Origin: Perilla frutescens
Taxonomy: Eukaryota; Streptophyta; Magnoliopsida; Lamiales; Lamiaceae
Direction: 5' to 3'
Length of the DNA: 64,000 nt
NCBI GenBank assembly: GCA_026008535.1
Contig: BRKX01000014.1
Coordinates: forward strand, 50,207,006-50,271,005
The notes below the pieces were generated by a model that saw only the letters and a program-made list of their open reading frames with translations, made no database searches and had not been told where the DNA came from. Position numbers and translations under genes: made by a program. Of the stretch, positions 12,715 to 23,501 are shown one piece after another; the first letter of the stretch is position 1; each line of letters begins with the position of its first letter.

Positions 12715-13170
12715 GTGTTATTCGGTAACGTCAGGGAATTAAAAACCGATCGGAATCCATTCTCAATCGATGTATGCCTATTTATTGGATTGGAAAATTT
12801 ATCAATTGATGGGTGTAAGGGCAGTATGAGTTTATTTTCACCTTCAATTGCTAGAAATATGGTCAGTCTGAAAGTATTGAGAATACTTTTCTGTGATGAA
12901 TTGGTCGAAGTGATTAAAGACGATGAGGAGGAGAGAGCCATGAGTGGTGATGGTCGAAGGACCGCCCTTCTATTTCCTAAATTGCAACAGCTTCGGTTGG
13001 TGTATTTACCCAAATTGGTGAGCTTTTGTGAATGGAAATGTGATGTCGAGTTGCCTTCATTGAAGAAAGTGGATATTCAGGGGTGTCCTAACATGAAATA
13101 TTTCAAGTTGGGATTCCTGGCTACACCAGATCTCGAAGATTTCAGTTCGGACTTCAATAATTATCATCAA
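12715..13170 (+). CDS. NLR exon 2, LRR segment (152 aa)
   Basis: Follows acceptor TTTGAATTGCAG and ends before GTAAAT, both in phase 0, so it continues the exon-1 frame. It encodes an LRR block starting VLFGNVRELKTDRNPFSI and ending with NMKYFKLGFLATPDLEDF. The stretch encoding VSFCEWKCDVELPSLKKVDI is nearly the same as in exon 3, and the intron sequence just before the exon (TTATTTGAAT[G]GCAG) is also shared, which indicates a tandem exon-intron duplication. Such repeated C-terminal LRR exons are common in this CNL group and shape recognition specificity. Exon limits are inferred from splice consensus and frame, without transcript evidence. Confidence 0.82.
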
Positions 13171-13274
13171 GTAAATTATGAATCACCAACCTTTTCTTTA
13201 ATTTTTATTTCTCATCAGGGTTTTTTTTTTTTTTTTTGAAAAAATACTTTGTCATCCAATTATTTGAATGGCAG

Positions 13275-13808
13275 GTTCCATACGACAACCAGAAGGTATT
13301 ATCAATTGAAGGGAATGAAAATCCATTTTATCCTTACACAATTCCTGTATCCCTCTTTAATGGATTGCAACACTTAACAATCTCTGAGTATACGGGCAGT
13401 ATGAGTTTATTTTCATCTTCAACCGCTGAAAATCTTGTCAGCCTCAGAGAACTACATATAAGTCAATGTGAGGAGATGGTAAAAGTGATTGAAGATGAGG
13501 AAGAGAAAGAGGAGGAGAAAGTGGTGATCAGTGCTGCAGCTCAAAGGACCATTCGTCCCTTTCCTAAATTGCAGGAACTTGAGTTGAGTTTTTTAAGCAA
13601 AATGGTGAGCTTTTGCGAATGGAAATGTGATGTCGAGTTGCCTTTATTGAGGAAAGTGAATATTGATGCGTGCTTTAATATGAAATATTTCACGTTGGGA
13701 CTCCTAACTACACCAAAATTGGAAAGTATCGAAATAGACTACGAAGATTTTGGTGGTGTAAAGGATTTGAATGACACGCTGCAGCAACACTACTTGGCTC
13801 AAGAAAAG
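13275..13808 (+). CDS. NLR exon 3, LRR segment (178 aa)
   Basis: Begins after TTTGAATGGCAG with VPYDNQKVLSIEGNENPF and ends ...LAQEK before GTAAGA, again in phase 0. It is a paralogous copy of exon 2: it shares GSMSLFS, the FPKLQ.L block, VSFCEWKCDVELP and NMKYF.LG.L.TP. It contains a charged insert, EDEEEKEEEK, where exon 2 has a shorter acidic run. If the donor at 13809 is not used, translation stops at 13853 after a 15-residue tail. If it is used, the next exon lies beyond the solo LTR at 13865-16345. Confidence 0.82.
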
Positions 13809-14125
13809 GTAAGAACAAGTAACATTATTCTAAATTCTATATATTTTAACTAATTGTGTCTACATGTAACATCCCGCTTTTATGAATTTTAAAATTTATA
13901 TGTTTGTCTATTAAATTGAGTAAATTTTATTTACTTGTTTACTTGATTAGAATTTATTGGCTTTGAGAGGGTCCGAAGTTGCGCCCTACTATTAGAAACT
14001 ACTCATAAAAATAACATGTATGGACTTTCTCATTATGTGATGGGCTAAGAATATTTTTAAATTAGGTCACGATCCATTGAAAGGTCTCATCAAATCAGAA
14101 TTTTAAAATTTAGATTTAAATTGAG

Positions 14126-14164
<39 letters not shown>

Positions 14165-15665
14165 GATAAGCATGAATTTATCCTTGTCAACTAGTTTATG
14201 ATGCGTTGATTAGGGTTAAGCTTTCAAAATTACACGCGTTCTCCACTTCCTTATATTAATACATTCACATATAATTTTTTTAAAAAAATTTATTTTCTTC
14301 TTAAATACAAACACTGAGATTTTTCATTTAAAAAATACCTACAAGGAAGTTCAAGGATTTCGAACAAAAGCTTGGCATTTGTGTCCTATTAAAACTAAAG
14401 TCTGGTAAACATTTTCTGAAAATCCAATTTACCTTGTTATATAGTTTACTATGATTTATTTAATAACTCATGTTTTCGTGCACCAACAAATTTAAGCATA
14501 AATACAGTTCTCTCGAAATCCTTCTGATCTCATTACTTTTCCCTAATTCGTCACCAGGTTTATATATTTCATGTTTCTAAATGCCATACCCACACACAAA
14601 GCCATCTCGTGTTCTCTACTCAAGACAAATGCACACATATACTTATGTAGGTTGTTTTATACATTGGATAAATAGTTTTAAATATTTTATATATGGTTTA
14701 GGTTGGATGAAGTTAATAGTGTCGTTAGATAGTCAGAAGGATATTGAATTTAGTGTCATACATTCAACGAAAATATTTTTTCTTCTCATTTTTTAGGATC
14801 ATAAACTGGTACGTAAGTACTCTAGAGCCTTGTGTAAATTTTCAGAATACGTTTCATGTTAGAAAATAGCCTGAAACAGTTTCAGATGTTAGTTTTAATT
14901 CCATAATTTTCAGATTTATTATTCCTTGGTTTAGATTTTATAAAAAAAAAAAAAAGAAATAGAAATTTTTAGATCCAAAGCATGTTTCATTACGAACTCA
15001 TGATTTTCCGTGAAACATTTCAAAATTTATATTTGGATTATAATAAAATTCGTAAATTATTACTTGGCAAGACTGCAATATTTGCTATTTTATTGGTTAA
15101 TCTGTAGATTTTAAAGCTTCCCGTTTTCCAGATTCTTAAATATAGTTCAACAGGTTATAATGATTAATGCATTAAAACTTTAGCCTCAATTTCTAACTAG
15201 TTTTTAAATTCTGAAAATTTTTTGAATATTGTTTCGTCCAGAATGTTATAAAATGGTTTTAGTCCACTTTTCAGATTTATTTAGCTATGATTAAATAGTT
15301 TTTGCCATTATAGAATTATTTGTATATGATTTAGGTGCGGTACAATTAGAATCCTCGTCTTCTCGTTGATTGTCTTACATGATTCTTCCTTAATATTCAG
15401 GTGGGTAAATTATCTAATTTAAAGTTGTATGTGGGTAAAATGATTTCTTTACAATTGTATGTTGATGTGGGTAAAACGTTTGTAAGACAGTTGTGTGTTG
15501 ATGTGAGTGAAGTTATTTGAAGTTATGTTTTTATGTGGATTAAATCTACCTCTGAAAGTTATATTATATGATATGATGTGATGTTTGAGAAAGAAAATTA
15601 TTTTCATCCAACTTGAATATATCGTGTGTGGAATGTGGATAAGAATAACGTTTTATACGCACCCC

Positions 15666-15829
15666 GATATGTCTGTGCATATTTTATGACATACCCAGAT
15701 ATGTCATATGCATAGTTTATGATGTACTCAGATATGTCCTGCGCATAGTTTATGATGTACTCAGATATGTCTTATGCAAAGTTTAAGATGTATTCAGATA
15801 TGTCCCGTGCACAGCTTATGATGTATTTT
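15666..15829. repeat. 33-bp tandem repeat, about 5 copies
   Basis: The word GATATGTC recurs at 15666, 15698, 15731, 15764 and 15797, giving units of 32-33 bp of the form GATATGTCNNNTGCATAGTTTATGATGTACTCA. It lies within the solo LTR. The related LTR at 45.7-47.7 kb retains only about one unit near 47070. Confidence 0.85.
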
Positions 15830-16110
15830 AGAAGAAGTTGAGAAGAATATGAATTACACTATTTTTCGCGCGATATAATTCAGCTGGAAAAGTTATATAA
15901 AAATCATTAATATCCTAACCATATTTTAAGAATACTCACCCCTATGTTTTAAAATATTTTCAGGTCAGTGAGAATGCTGCGTGAAGGAAATGGTGTGGTC
16001 ATAGTTTGATGCTTGGTTATCTGTTTTAAGACTTTATAGAATATTATGATATTGCATTTCTCATGTTATTTCGTACTTGAAATTATGTTAGTTTCAGAAT
16101 CTTGAACTTA

Positions 16111-16226
16111 GTAGTAGTATGGATTTGATTTAAAGAGTAGTATGGATTTGAACTAAATAGCAGTATGGATTTGAAGTTATTTGTATGGATTTAATGTTTG
16201 AAAGATGTATGGATTTAAATGTTTGA
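16111..16226. repeat. About 23-bp tandem repeat in the solo LTR
   Basis: Five degenerate copies of AGTAGTATGGATTTGA(A)NTAAA occur close to the LTR 3' end. Confidence 0.7.
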
Positions 16227-16487
16227 ACTTATATATGCTTCTCTTTAGAAAATTTTTTTATTACTCTCTTTCATGATAATATTTATTTTCCACATTTAAG
16301 AATAGAAAGAATAGCATTTTAAATTATAGAATTTAGTGTGTTACACTACACATACAGCTTGGAGACTTAAATTCACGTGTTTAGTAAATCTTGAGACTCC
16401 CACTTCTCATAATGTTAATTAATTCTGATAATATTGGATTAAGGATTGGCAATAACGGGCATGTAAATTAAGTTGATCAACTTTCAG

Positions 16488-16529
16488 AATGCGAGAAACA
16501 GAGAAACAAATTTATTTACTTCATTGTAA
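16488..16529 (+). CDS. Possible NLR terminal exon (13 aa)
   Basis: After acceptor AACTTTCAG, the phase that continues exon 3 reads NARNRETNLFTSL and then TAA. A very short last exon would be compatible with exon 3 ending in phase 0 at a good GTAAGA donor. The alternative is that the gene ends at 13853 by reading into the intron. The exon is too short to be supported by composition, so this call rests only on splice consensus and frame. Confidence 0.3.
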   Translation, partial: NARNRETNLFTSL

Positions 16530-16700
16530 TTTTCTCCTATAAAGATCCACTAACTCATATCCATTTTCACACAAATTAATGTAATCAGAAAAAACAAGAA
16601 GTGATACATATTTATTCAATTCATTGTGTTTTCTCTTTATTAAACAAACCCACTCATTTCGTTCATTTTCATATGAATAATGTAACCAGAAAAAAACAAG
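16494..16700. repeat. Imperfect tandem duplication, about 100 bp x2
   Basis: Two adjacent copies share the order TTTATT-AATTCATTGT-TTTCTC, then CCACT-ACTCAT, CATTTTCA, AATGTAA-CAGAAAAAA-CAAGAAG. The first is about 16494-16603 and the second about 16604-16700. They lie where the NLR 3' UTR would be. Confidence 0.6.
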
Positions 16701-16864
16701 AAGAGGAGAAGAAAGGTGGTTCTGAGTAGGAAAGAAAGAGTGATCAAAGACAATCGTAATTCTTCAACTATTTAAACGTGGTAAGACCTTTCATTTGTCT
16801 AATTACTTTCAACTTCCCACAATGACTTTTGTATTGCAAATAACATAAATGATTATTTTAAAAA

Positions 16865-17350
16865 GCTTAATTACCTAAAAAATCATGAATTTTGGACATA
16901 GCTACAAATTTAACACGATCTTTAAAACTTAGCAATTAAAACACCAACTTCAGTGTTATTCAACATCCTCAAATTTTCTCAAAACACATTAATCTCCGAT
17001 TCAACCGCCAACTTACTCGTCTCTTCAAATTCATAATGATTTGACCATTAATTTTCGAAAAAAATGTCGATACGGCCAAATTTTAACTATCCCTAATTTT
17101 TTCGCCATTGACGCGATTGTGAAATTTTGGCCACTTTGACATCATTTTTCAAAAATTGATGGTCGAGTCGTGACAGGCTCGAAGAGACGAACAAATTATA
17201 TGTTGGATTGATGGTCAATCTGTTTTATAGAAATTTCGGGGATTTTGAATAACAAACAAATTCAAAATTGTGTTTTAATTTCTTACTTTTAAATTTCACG
17301 TTAAATTTGCAACTATACTCGAAGTTCATGATTTTTAAGCCAATTAACTC
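16865..17350. mobile_element. MITE-like inverted repeat, about 486 bp
   Basis: The left arm GCTTAATTACCTAAAAAATC and the reverse complement of the right arm GAGTTAATTGGCTTAAAAATC pair, and similarity continues through TTTAACACG/TTTAACGTG and TTAAAACAC. No coding sequence and no clear target-site duplication. Confidence 0.65.
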
Positions 17351-18163
17351 AAAACTTTAAGTATAAATTATTGGTAGCCTGTAAATTTAGCATATTATTT
17401 CTTGGGATAATGCCCAAAATGATTCTCTAATTATTTTTGTAAGAGTACTTTTTTCCCTAAAATAAATTTTCATCTTAAATTGATCCCACAACCTTTTAAA
17501 ACCTATCACCTCCCCCTTTGTCGCTTCATCCATTAATGTCATTAGTAATGTTCATTAAATTCACAAATCAACACACATTTTTGTCACCACACGGGTCTTT
17601 TCATATTCCATTAAACATGTTTTTTATATATGAAAAAAACTTAAATTTCTGGTTCATTCTCTAAGAATCGTTGAAACCAAAAAAATTCCAAAATCTACAG
17701 CTTATTCTCATTCCATTCTTATCCTGTCCGCTCCTACTTCATCTCTTTCTCATCATTTCTGTCGAATACAGTGAAATGAAATTCCCTTTTTTGTTGTTTT
17801 TGAGTTTGATATTGAGTGGCGTTTAATTAATTTGCAAACAAAGTTAGATAATAGTTAAAACAATTTTCTGTTAAGAATTGTTGGATAATGAGTAAACTAT
17901 CTTTTATGAAGAAAATTTAAATGTAATATACACACCTGCGAATTGACTTTGGTGGAGAATTCTTAAACTACTTTTTTTACGTGATTGTGTAGTTGATATC
18001 ATTCCGTTATGTGGGATTCATTATGTGTTCTGTGATTTTATTGATTTTTGCATGGGAGATGTTCCATTGTATTTTATTTTTTGCAAATATTTGAAAATAT
18101 ATCTGTTTAATCAATACGTGAATAAAAAAAATATGTCTTGGTATATGAAAAGATTTCAGTGTG
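17351..18163. other. Non-coding, no gene recognised
   Basis: About 17403-17530 (GGGATAATGCCCAAAATG...) resembles a single arm of the GGGATAAGGTCC-type foldback elements without a partner. The rest, up to the truncated Athila LTR, shows no gene or element end. Confidence 0.4.
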
Positions 18164-18659
18164 TGAATTTTACAGGAAATAGAGGATAAACTACTACAAA
18201 TCTGAGGGATTCAAGACCATATAAAGATAGAGAATTGAATAAGGAGCGCACTGCAAGTTGAATTGGGTCAATTGGCCAAGAAATGAGCGAGAACGAAGAA
18301 AAACCGTGGAAGCTACCGTAGACTCTCGCCGAACGCATCCCCTAAACGTGACCTCCTAGGGGTCGAGTTTCAGAGGCCTTCAAACTTAACCTCCAAACTC
18401 GACCCAGAGCCCATGTTACAGAGCCTTCAGAGAGCTGAAATCCTTTGGCCGAAACGCGACCCTCAAACGTGACCCCCTTGGGTCGAGTTTCGACTGAAGG
18501 CTGAAACGCGACCCTCAAACACGACCAAAAGCCCGTGTTGCAGAGCCTTCAGGGATGTGTTTTTCTTTGTTCCAAACTCGACCCTAAAACGTGACTTACT
18601 AGGGTTGAGTTCCGCACAGGCGAAAATAAATGTTGACTTTTGGCATCTAATTATTGGTC

Positions 18660-18698
<39 letters not shown>

Positions 18699-19736
18699 GG
18701 ATTTCAAACCCATCTATCCAACACTCCTCCCATTCAATTTTCACACAAGAAACACTCCACACTTGGGATTTTTAAAGATCAAGAACATCAAGAGGAAGAG
18801 GAAGATTCCTCCATCCATTTGAGGATTCAAGCCAAGGGATTGAAGGAGATTGTTTACCATTGGGTTTTATCTTCTCCTTCTCTCTTTTACTCTTGTACTT
18901 AGAATGGATTTTGGTTCTTCCTTTTGTATTTTTGATTTTGTTGTAAATATGGTTGGCTAGAGCCTTAAGGCTCTAGGATGTGGAGAAACAATGTGAATCT
19001 TGTTCTTGATTTGGATTTTATATATATGATTATGCTTTGTCAAGGTTTTGATCCATGCTTGGTCTTGAATAATGTTGTTTGAGAGGCTTTCTTACTAGCA
19101 TTACATGTATGAATCACTTGCATCTAGTCAATCCCGTGATCATAAGCATGCTTGGATTAAATCTATATAGTTGTCTTCTTAGTCGAATTTCGATTATGTA
19201 GAAGGTTATGTGACCCCTTAGAGCCTTTGGTAGGTGCGACCTTGGAATGCGTTAGAGATAACCATCCTTATCGCATTCACAATTAAAGAGATATTTGAGA
19301 GATGCTCTTTCTATATTCGTGGTCTTCTTATCTATGAACTTAGCATGATCGTATGTTTGAACCCTTATTGTTTGATCAATAGGAGCATTGTGAATCCATA
19401 TTCTAGAGTCTTGCCTTAATTTGTCATCTTTAAATCTTCCCTTTTGTTAATCTTGTTTCTTAAATATCATTTAGTTTGTTTATGATTGTTGTTTGGTATT
19501 TAATCATTTGTGTTCATGATTTGGTATTGTGTTAGGTCATAATCAACCCTCAACTATTCATAGTCTAGATTTTTCACAAATCTATCATCGTGGTACTTGC
19601 GTTTTCTTATTCAACTTCCTTTTCCCTGTGGATTGACCTCGTATCATCATTGCTACAATCACATGCCTGTACACTTGTAGGCATTGACATGAGTTTATAA
19701 ATATTGAAACCATTATGGAGAGTAAATCTCATATCA
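18164..19736 (+). repeat. Athila-like 5' LTR, 5'-truncated
   Basis: Matches 27389-29064 nearly throughout from GAATTTTACAGGAAAT onwards. A CpG-rich block (about 18300-18620) consists of repeated GTCGAGTTT / CGCGACCCT words with GTGTTACAGAGCCTTCAG-like joints. (TA)n at 18661-18695 creates several meaningless small frames. It ends ...TCATATCA just before the primer binding site. Confidence 0.85.
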
Positions 19737-19742
19737 AGTTTT

Positions 19743-19760
19743 TGGCGCCGTTGCCGGGGA
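19743..19760 (+). other. Primer binding site, tRNA-Asp type
   Basis: TGGCGCCGTTGCCGGGGA follows the LTR by six bases. It is complementary to the 3' end of plant tRNA-Asp (…CCCCGGCAACGGCGCCA), the primer characteristic of Athila-type elements. It fixes the orientation as +. Confidence 0.9.
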
Positions 19761-19876
19761 ATATGGAATTAATTTGATATATGAAATATTGTGATAACGA
19801 TTGTGTGGATTAGTTTAGACATTTTATTTTGTTTTGTAATTTTGCATTAATTTATTGGTTCTTTGACAGGTAGTGT

Positions 19877-21442
19877 ATGCACACTCGATCTAGAGATGAG
19901 CCACCTATCGACTTGGACCCATAAATTAAAGCAACAGTGCGCCATAACAACGCACGTAGACGGAGGAGAATGACGGATAATCCTCCACCGATTCAAGATC
20001 TGATGATTACCCAAATGCAAATGTAATTAGAGGTTATGCAAGAGCAATTGAGAGCCTAAGAAGAGGCTCAAAATAGAAACGTGGAGGCACCAATCTGAAA
20101 CCTCTTCCAACCTATCGTTGATCAATGAGTTGCCAATGGACCACCCATTCAAGCCAATAATTTCGAGTTCAAGACCTCTCTCATACTCATGATCCAATAA
20201 AACCGATTCTGAGGGACACCAATGGAGGATCCACATGAGCACATTCGTAAATTCCTTGATGTTAGTGGAACAATGAAGATGAATGGAGTCCCGGAAGATG
20301 TAATTCGAATCCGGCTCTTTCCATTCTCCTTGATCGATAAGGTGGAAACATGGTGGTTGAGCCACACCCAAGGGTCGTTCCAAACATAGGACCAATTGAT
20401 GATGAAATTTCTTCATAAGTTTTTCCCACCCGGAAAAACTCTCAAATTAAAGGAGATATCACCATGTTCAAGCAATGTGATGAAGAAAACTTGTATGAGG
20501 CATGGGAATGCTTTAGAGAGATGCTAAGGAAGTGTCCTGAACATGGTTTTGGAACTGACCACCAAGTGTGCATCTTCTATGGTGGAATTAAACCCGAAGA
20601 GAAGACATTCATGGACGTGGCCACGGGAGGATCACTTTTAGCAAGAGGACCAGATGAAGCAATGAGCATCATTGAGGAAATAGCTTCAAATTCATTTCAT
20701 TTGCCGGTGGCAAGAGAGGGAGTCCAAATCATGAAGAAGGTTGCATCTATATCAAGTTCGGATGCACTTGGGCTATTGGCGGCTTAAATGGAAACTTTAA
20801 ATTTAAAGATTGAAGCCTTTATCAATCCAAAAGTCGAGACGTCTCAAAGTTAATTTGAGGAGGTTAACTATGTGAACCAAGGAGGAGGCTATTCGAATCA
20901 ACAAAAGCCATTCAATCCGGGGTACAAGCCCCAATACGGAGGTCAATATAGTGGAAACCAAGGTTACCAAAATAGGGCTCAATATCCAAACTTGTCCTAT
21001 GGTAACTCAAACAATGCCATCTAACCACCTCCTAGTTTTTCGGTTACAAATGGTGTTATTGATGAAGAGAAAAATCCAAAGATGGATGATCTCTTGATGG
21101 CATTTATGGGGAAGACAGAGAAGTACATGGGTGAGACACAAATTTGTTTTGAAAAATTAGAGAATCATGTAGGAGTAATTGGCACCCAAGTGAATATGCT
21201 AGAGCAGCAAATGAGCCAACTTGTTACAATCATAGGGAATCAACACCAACAAGGTAAGTTCTCGAGCAATACAACCATCAATCTAAAAGAACAATATAAG
21301 GCTATACATGTGGTAAATGTTGGGTCAGTAGAAAAATTGAAGGTTTCTCGTGTAAATCTTGATGAACGAGAAGTTGAAAATGGATTAAAAATTAAGGAGG
21401 GTAAAATTGGAATTGAGAAGAAGTCAATGGAGAAAACTTCAA
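19877..21442 (+). pseudogene. gag: Athila-type gag, inactivated
   Basis: Begins MHTRSRDEPPIDLDP and reaches a stop within 16 codons. Pieces of the capsid then appear in changing frames: EDPHEHIRKFLDVSGT and VIRIRLFPFSLIDKVETWW (about 20225-20365), KFFPPGKTLKLKEIS, then an open stretch at 20464-20787 with NLYEAWECFREMLRKCPEHG and GGSLLARGPDEA, and a late part at 21082-21442 (ENHVGVIGTQVNMLEQQMSQL). The order and motifs are those of Athila gag, whose product forms the particle that packages element RNA. Several in-frame stops and frameshifts exist, and a solo LTR at 21448 separates the gene from its protease part. Confidence 0.85.
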
Positions 21443-21447
21443 GTAAG

Positions 21448-22770
21448 TGATAAGTGGCATATTTGCACCTATTTTTAGGTGATTTTCCCTTATTTTACTA
21501 AGCTTTGTTGTGCGTTTATTGGGATTTGATGATCTTTTGAGTTTTGCAAGGGAATAAAGGTGTTTTGTAGGAAAGAAGGCTAAAATGATCATTTTGGAAG
21601 CAAAATAATTGAAGAAGTTCGAGTAGGAAGAGTCCAGGAGCTTCTGGCAGATAAGGTGTGGCCACGCCTTAGTCTGCTGGCGGGATTTAATTCATAAAAT
21701 CACAAGTGGGCCCAGCAGAGATTACATGGACGAAAATTCTTGCTTTCAATCTGCGATTTTTCACAAGGGAAGAGCCTTAGAGTCCAAGAAGGAGTAGAAG
21801 ACTTACCATTGGGAGAGAGGAGAGAGAGAATAGAATATCTAGAAGACATATTTATATCCGGAATTAATTTTTCTCTCTCCAGACAACACGATTCACGCCA
21901 GAAACGCAGAAGGAGCCGGCTTTCATATGTTTTCATATTTTTCCAGATTTTGCTTTAATTCCAACATGATGTTCTAAATACTTTTCTAGCGAGAGGATAA
22001 TCAAGACTCGGATTCTACACGTTTGTGAGATCAAATTGGTTTTATTATAATTTATTTTTCTCTTTATTTATAAATCCTCTGTTTGTGATTTTTGTTATTA
22101 TTTTAATGATTATGCAAAGTGCACGTTGTATGATTGTTAGAATGATTTCTTGCTAGTGAATTATCTAGATCCGTAATTGTCTAGATTATTTGCCTAAGTA
22201 GCGCAATTGGATAGATTGGGGGTAAACAGTCCCGCTTTCGATACTTTGGGGATTTATAATCCTATCTGAACGGGTCATCGTATGATTTTCGTGGGTTTGA
22301 ATTGGTGTTTCTCTGGTTCTTAATGCTGTTAGTAGATTTAATTCTATGGTCGTACCTAGGATTGTCTATTAATTAGAGAAGTAGTTAACGGTCGTACCTT
22401 GACTGCCGAATAATTAAGGAGAAACGAGGTTGTTAGGTCGTACCAATAGCCATAGCCAATTTAGAGAGAGAGTTGAATTATATCTGTGCATCTGTGATCA
22501 AATTGTGTAATCCGTTGTCGAGATTATTCTTGAGCTAGATATTTCTTTTATTTGATTTTCGTTCATCATTTTATTTCTTTGTCATTTAATTGATTTCATT
22601 GAATTATTTTAATTCCAGTATTCAAAACCCCCCATTTAGTTTTAGGATTTTAGATAAAAAAGATTAATATTTAATTTACCAGTCTCTGTGGTTCGACCCT
22701 GCTTGCTACTATTGCAATTTATTTGGATATTGAAAAGCAGGTTTATTTTTGTTGGTTTCGACACCCATCA
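21448..22770 (+). mobile_element. Solo LTR in Athila gag, 1323 bp, TSD GTAAG
   Basis: TGATAAGTGGCATATTTG...CGACACCCATCA lies between perfect GTAAG repeats (21443-21447 and 22771-22775). CTCTGTGGTTCGACCCTGC near the 3' end shows the + orientation. No coding sequence; the 62-72 residue frames inside are chance. Confidence 0.9.
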
Positions 22771-22775
22771 GTAAG

Positions 22776-23496
22776 TCACTACCATTAACTTTGCCTCTCT
22801 TCCCTGTTGTTATTCTATATCCTGAAAGGTTGCAAAAGAATGAGCAAGATGAACAATTCAAGAAATTCTGGGAGGTGTTTCGAAAAGTCCACATCAACCG
22901 CCCTTTTGTGAATTTATTGCAAAAAATGCCAAACTACGCAAAATTCTTTAAGGAAATGTTTTCGAAAAAGAAAAATTTGAGGAAGTGTGAAGTATTGAGC
23001 CTCACAGAGGAGTGTAGTACCTTTCTTCAACAGAAGTTGCCACAAAAGTTAAAAGATTCGGGGAGTTTTGTTATCCCATGTGATATTGGCGAAAAGTTAA
23101 GTATGAATGCACTTTGTGATCTTGGAGCAAGTATTAACCTTATCATGCCCTTTTCTTTCTTTCATAAGCTAAAAGTTGGGAAGTTGAAGACGATAAATGT
23201 TTCCTTGCAATTAGCAGACCATTCTATTACTCATCCAAAGGGGATCATTGAGAATGTTCTTGTGCGAGTAGACGAATTCATATTTTTAGTTGATTTCTTG
23301 GTACTCGATATGGAAGAGAATGAAGAGATATCACTCATTCTGGGAAGACCATTCTTGACTGCCGCAAGGGCCCTAATTGATATGGAAAAAAGGTAAACTT
23401 ACTCTTAGGGTTTATAATTTGTCAATTGTGTATCAGTTAAAGGAGAGAAGAGAAGTTCCTAAAGAGGATGGGTCTAAGGATCCGGAGAAGTGCAAG
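22776..23496 (+). pseudogene. Athila-type retroviral protease segment
   Basis: The frame here (open to 23396) continues gag-pol after the nested LTR. It contains EQDEQFKKFWEVFRKVHINR, a region typical between gag and protease in Athila, then the aspartic protease core MNALCDLGASINLIMPFSFF with the D-L-G-A form of the active site usual in this lineage, and the C-terminal block ISLILGRPFLTAARALIDME. A frameshift after IDMEK moves the remaining 100 bp to another frame. The next solo LTR interrupts at 23502, and no RT follows beyond it. Confidence 0.85.
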
Positions 23497-23501
23497 GTAA
23501 T

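Larger units (their letters stand above)
13865..16345 (+). mobile_element. Solo LTR, 2481 bp, TSD CTACA
   Basis: Starts TGTAACATCCCGC, ends GTGTGTTACA, and is flanked by perfect CTACA repeats (13860-13864 and 16346-16350). It shares GTCCGAAGTTGCGCCC (near 13970) and TTTCAGGTCAGTGAG (near 15958) with the LTR at 45657-47662, and its reverse complement matches the Tekay/Del-like LTRs at 31-45 kb, so it belongs to that group, in + orientation. There is no coding sequence; it carries an (ATT)n run near 14130-14163. It sits directly downstream of NLR exon 3, either in the last intron or just past the gene. Confidence 0.88.

Noticed and set aside
12654..13013. 119-residue minus-strand frame
   Set aside because: Antisense to NLR exon 2, whose + frame has clear LRR sequence.
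18164..18300. Search for a target duplication of the Athila-like element using GTGCA after 29064
   Set aside because: The 5' LTR start is missing, so no matching left flank can be defined.
18463..18902. Overlapping 60-99 residue frames on both strands with runs of IYIYIY
   Set aside because: They are created by the (TA)n tract in the Athila LTR; similar frames recur in the other LTR copies and have no domain.
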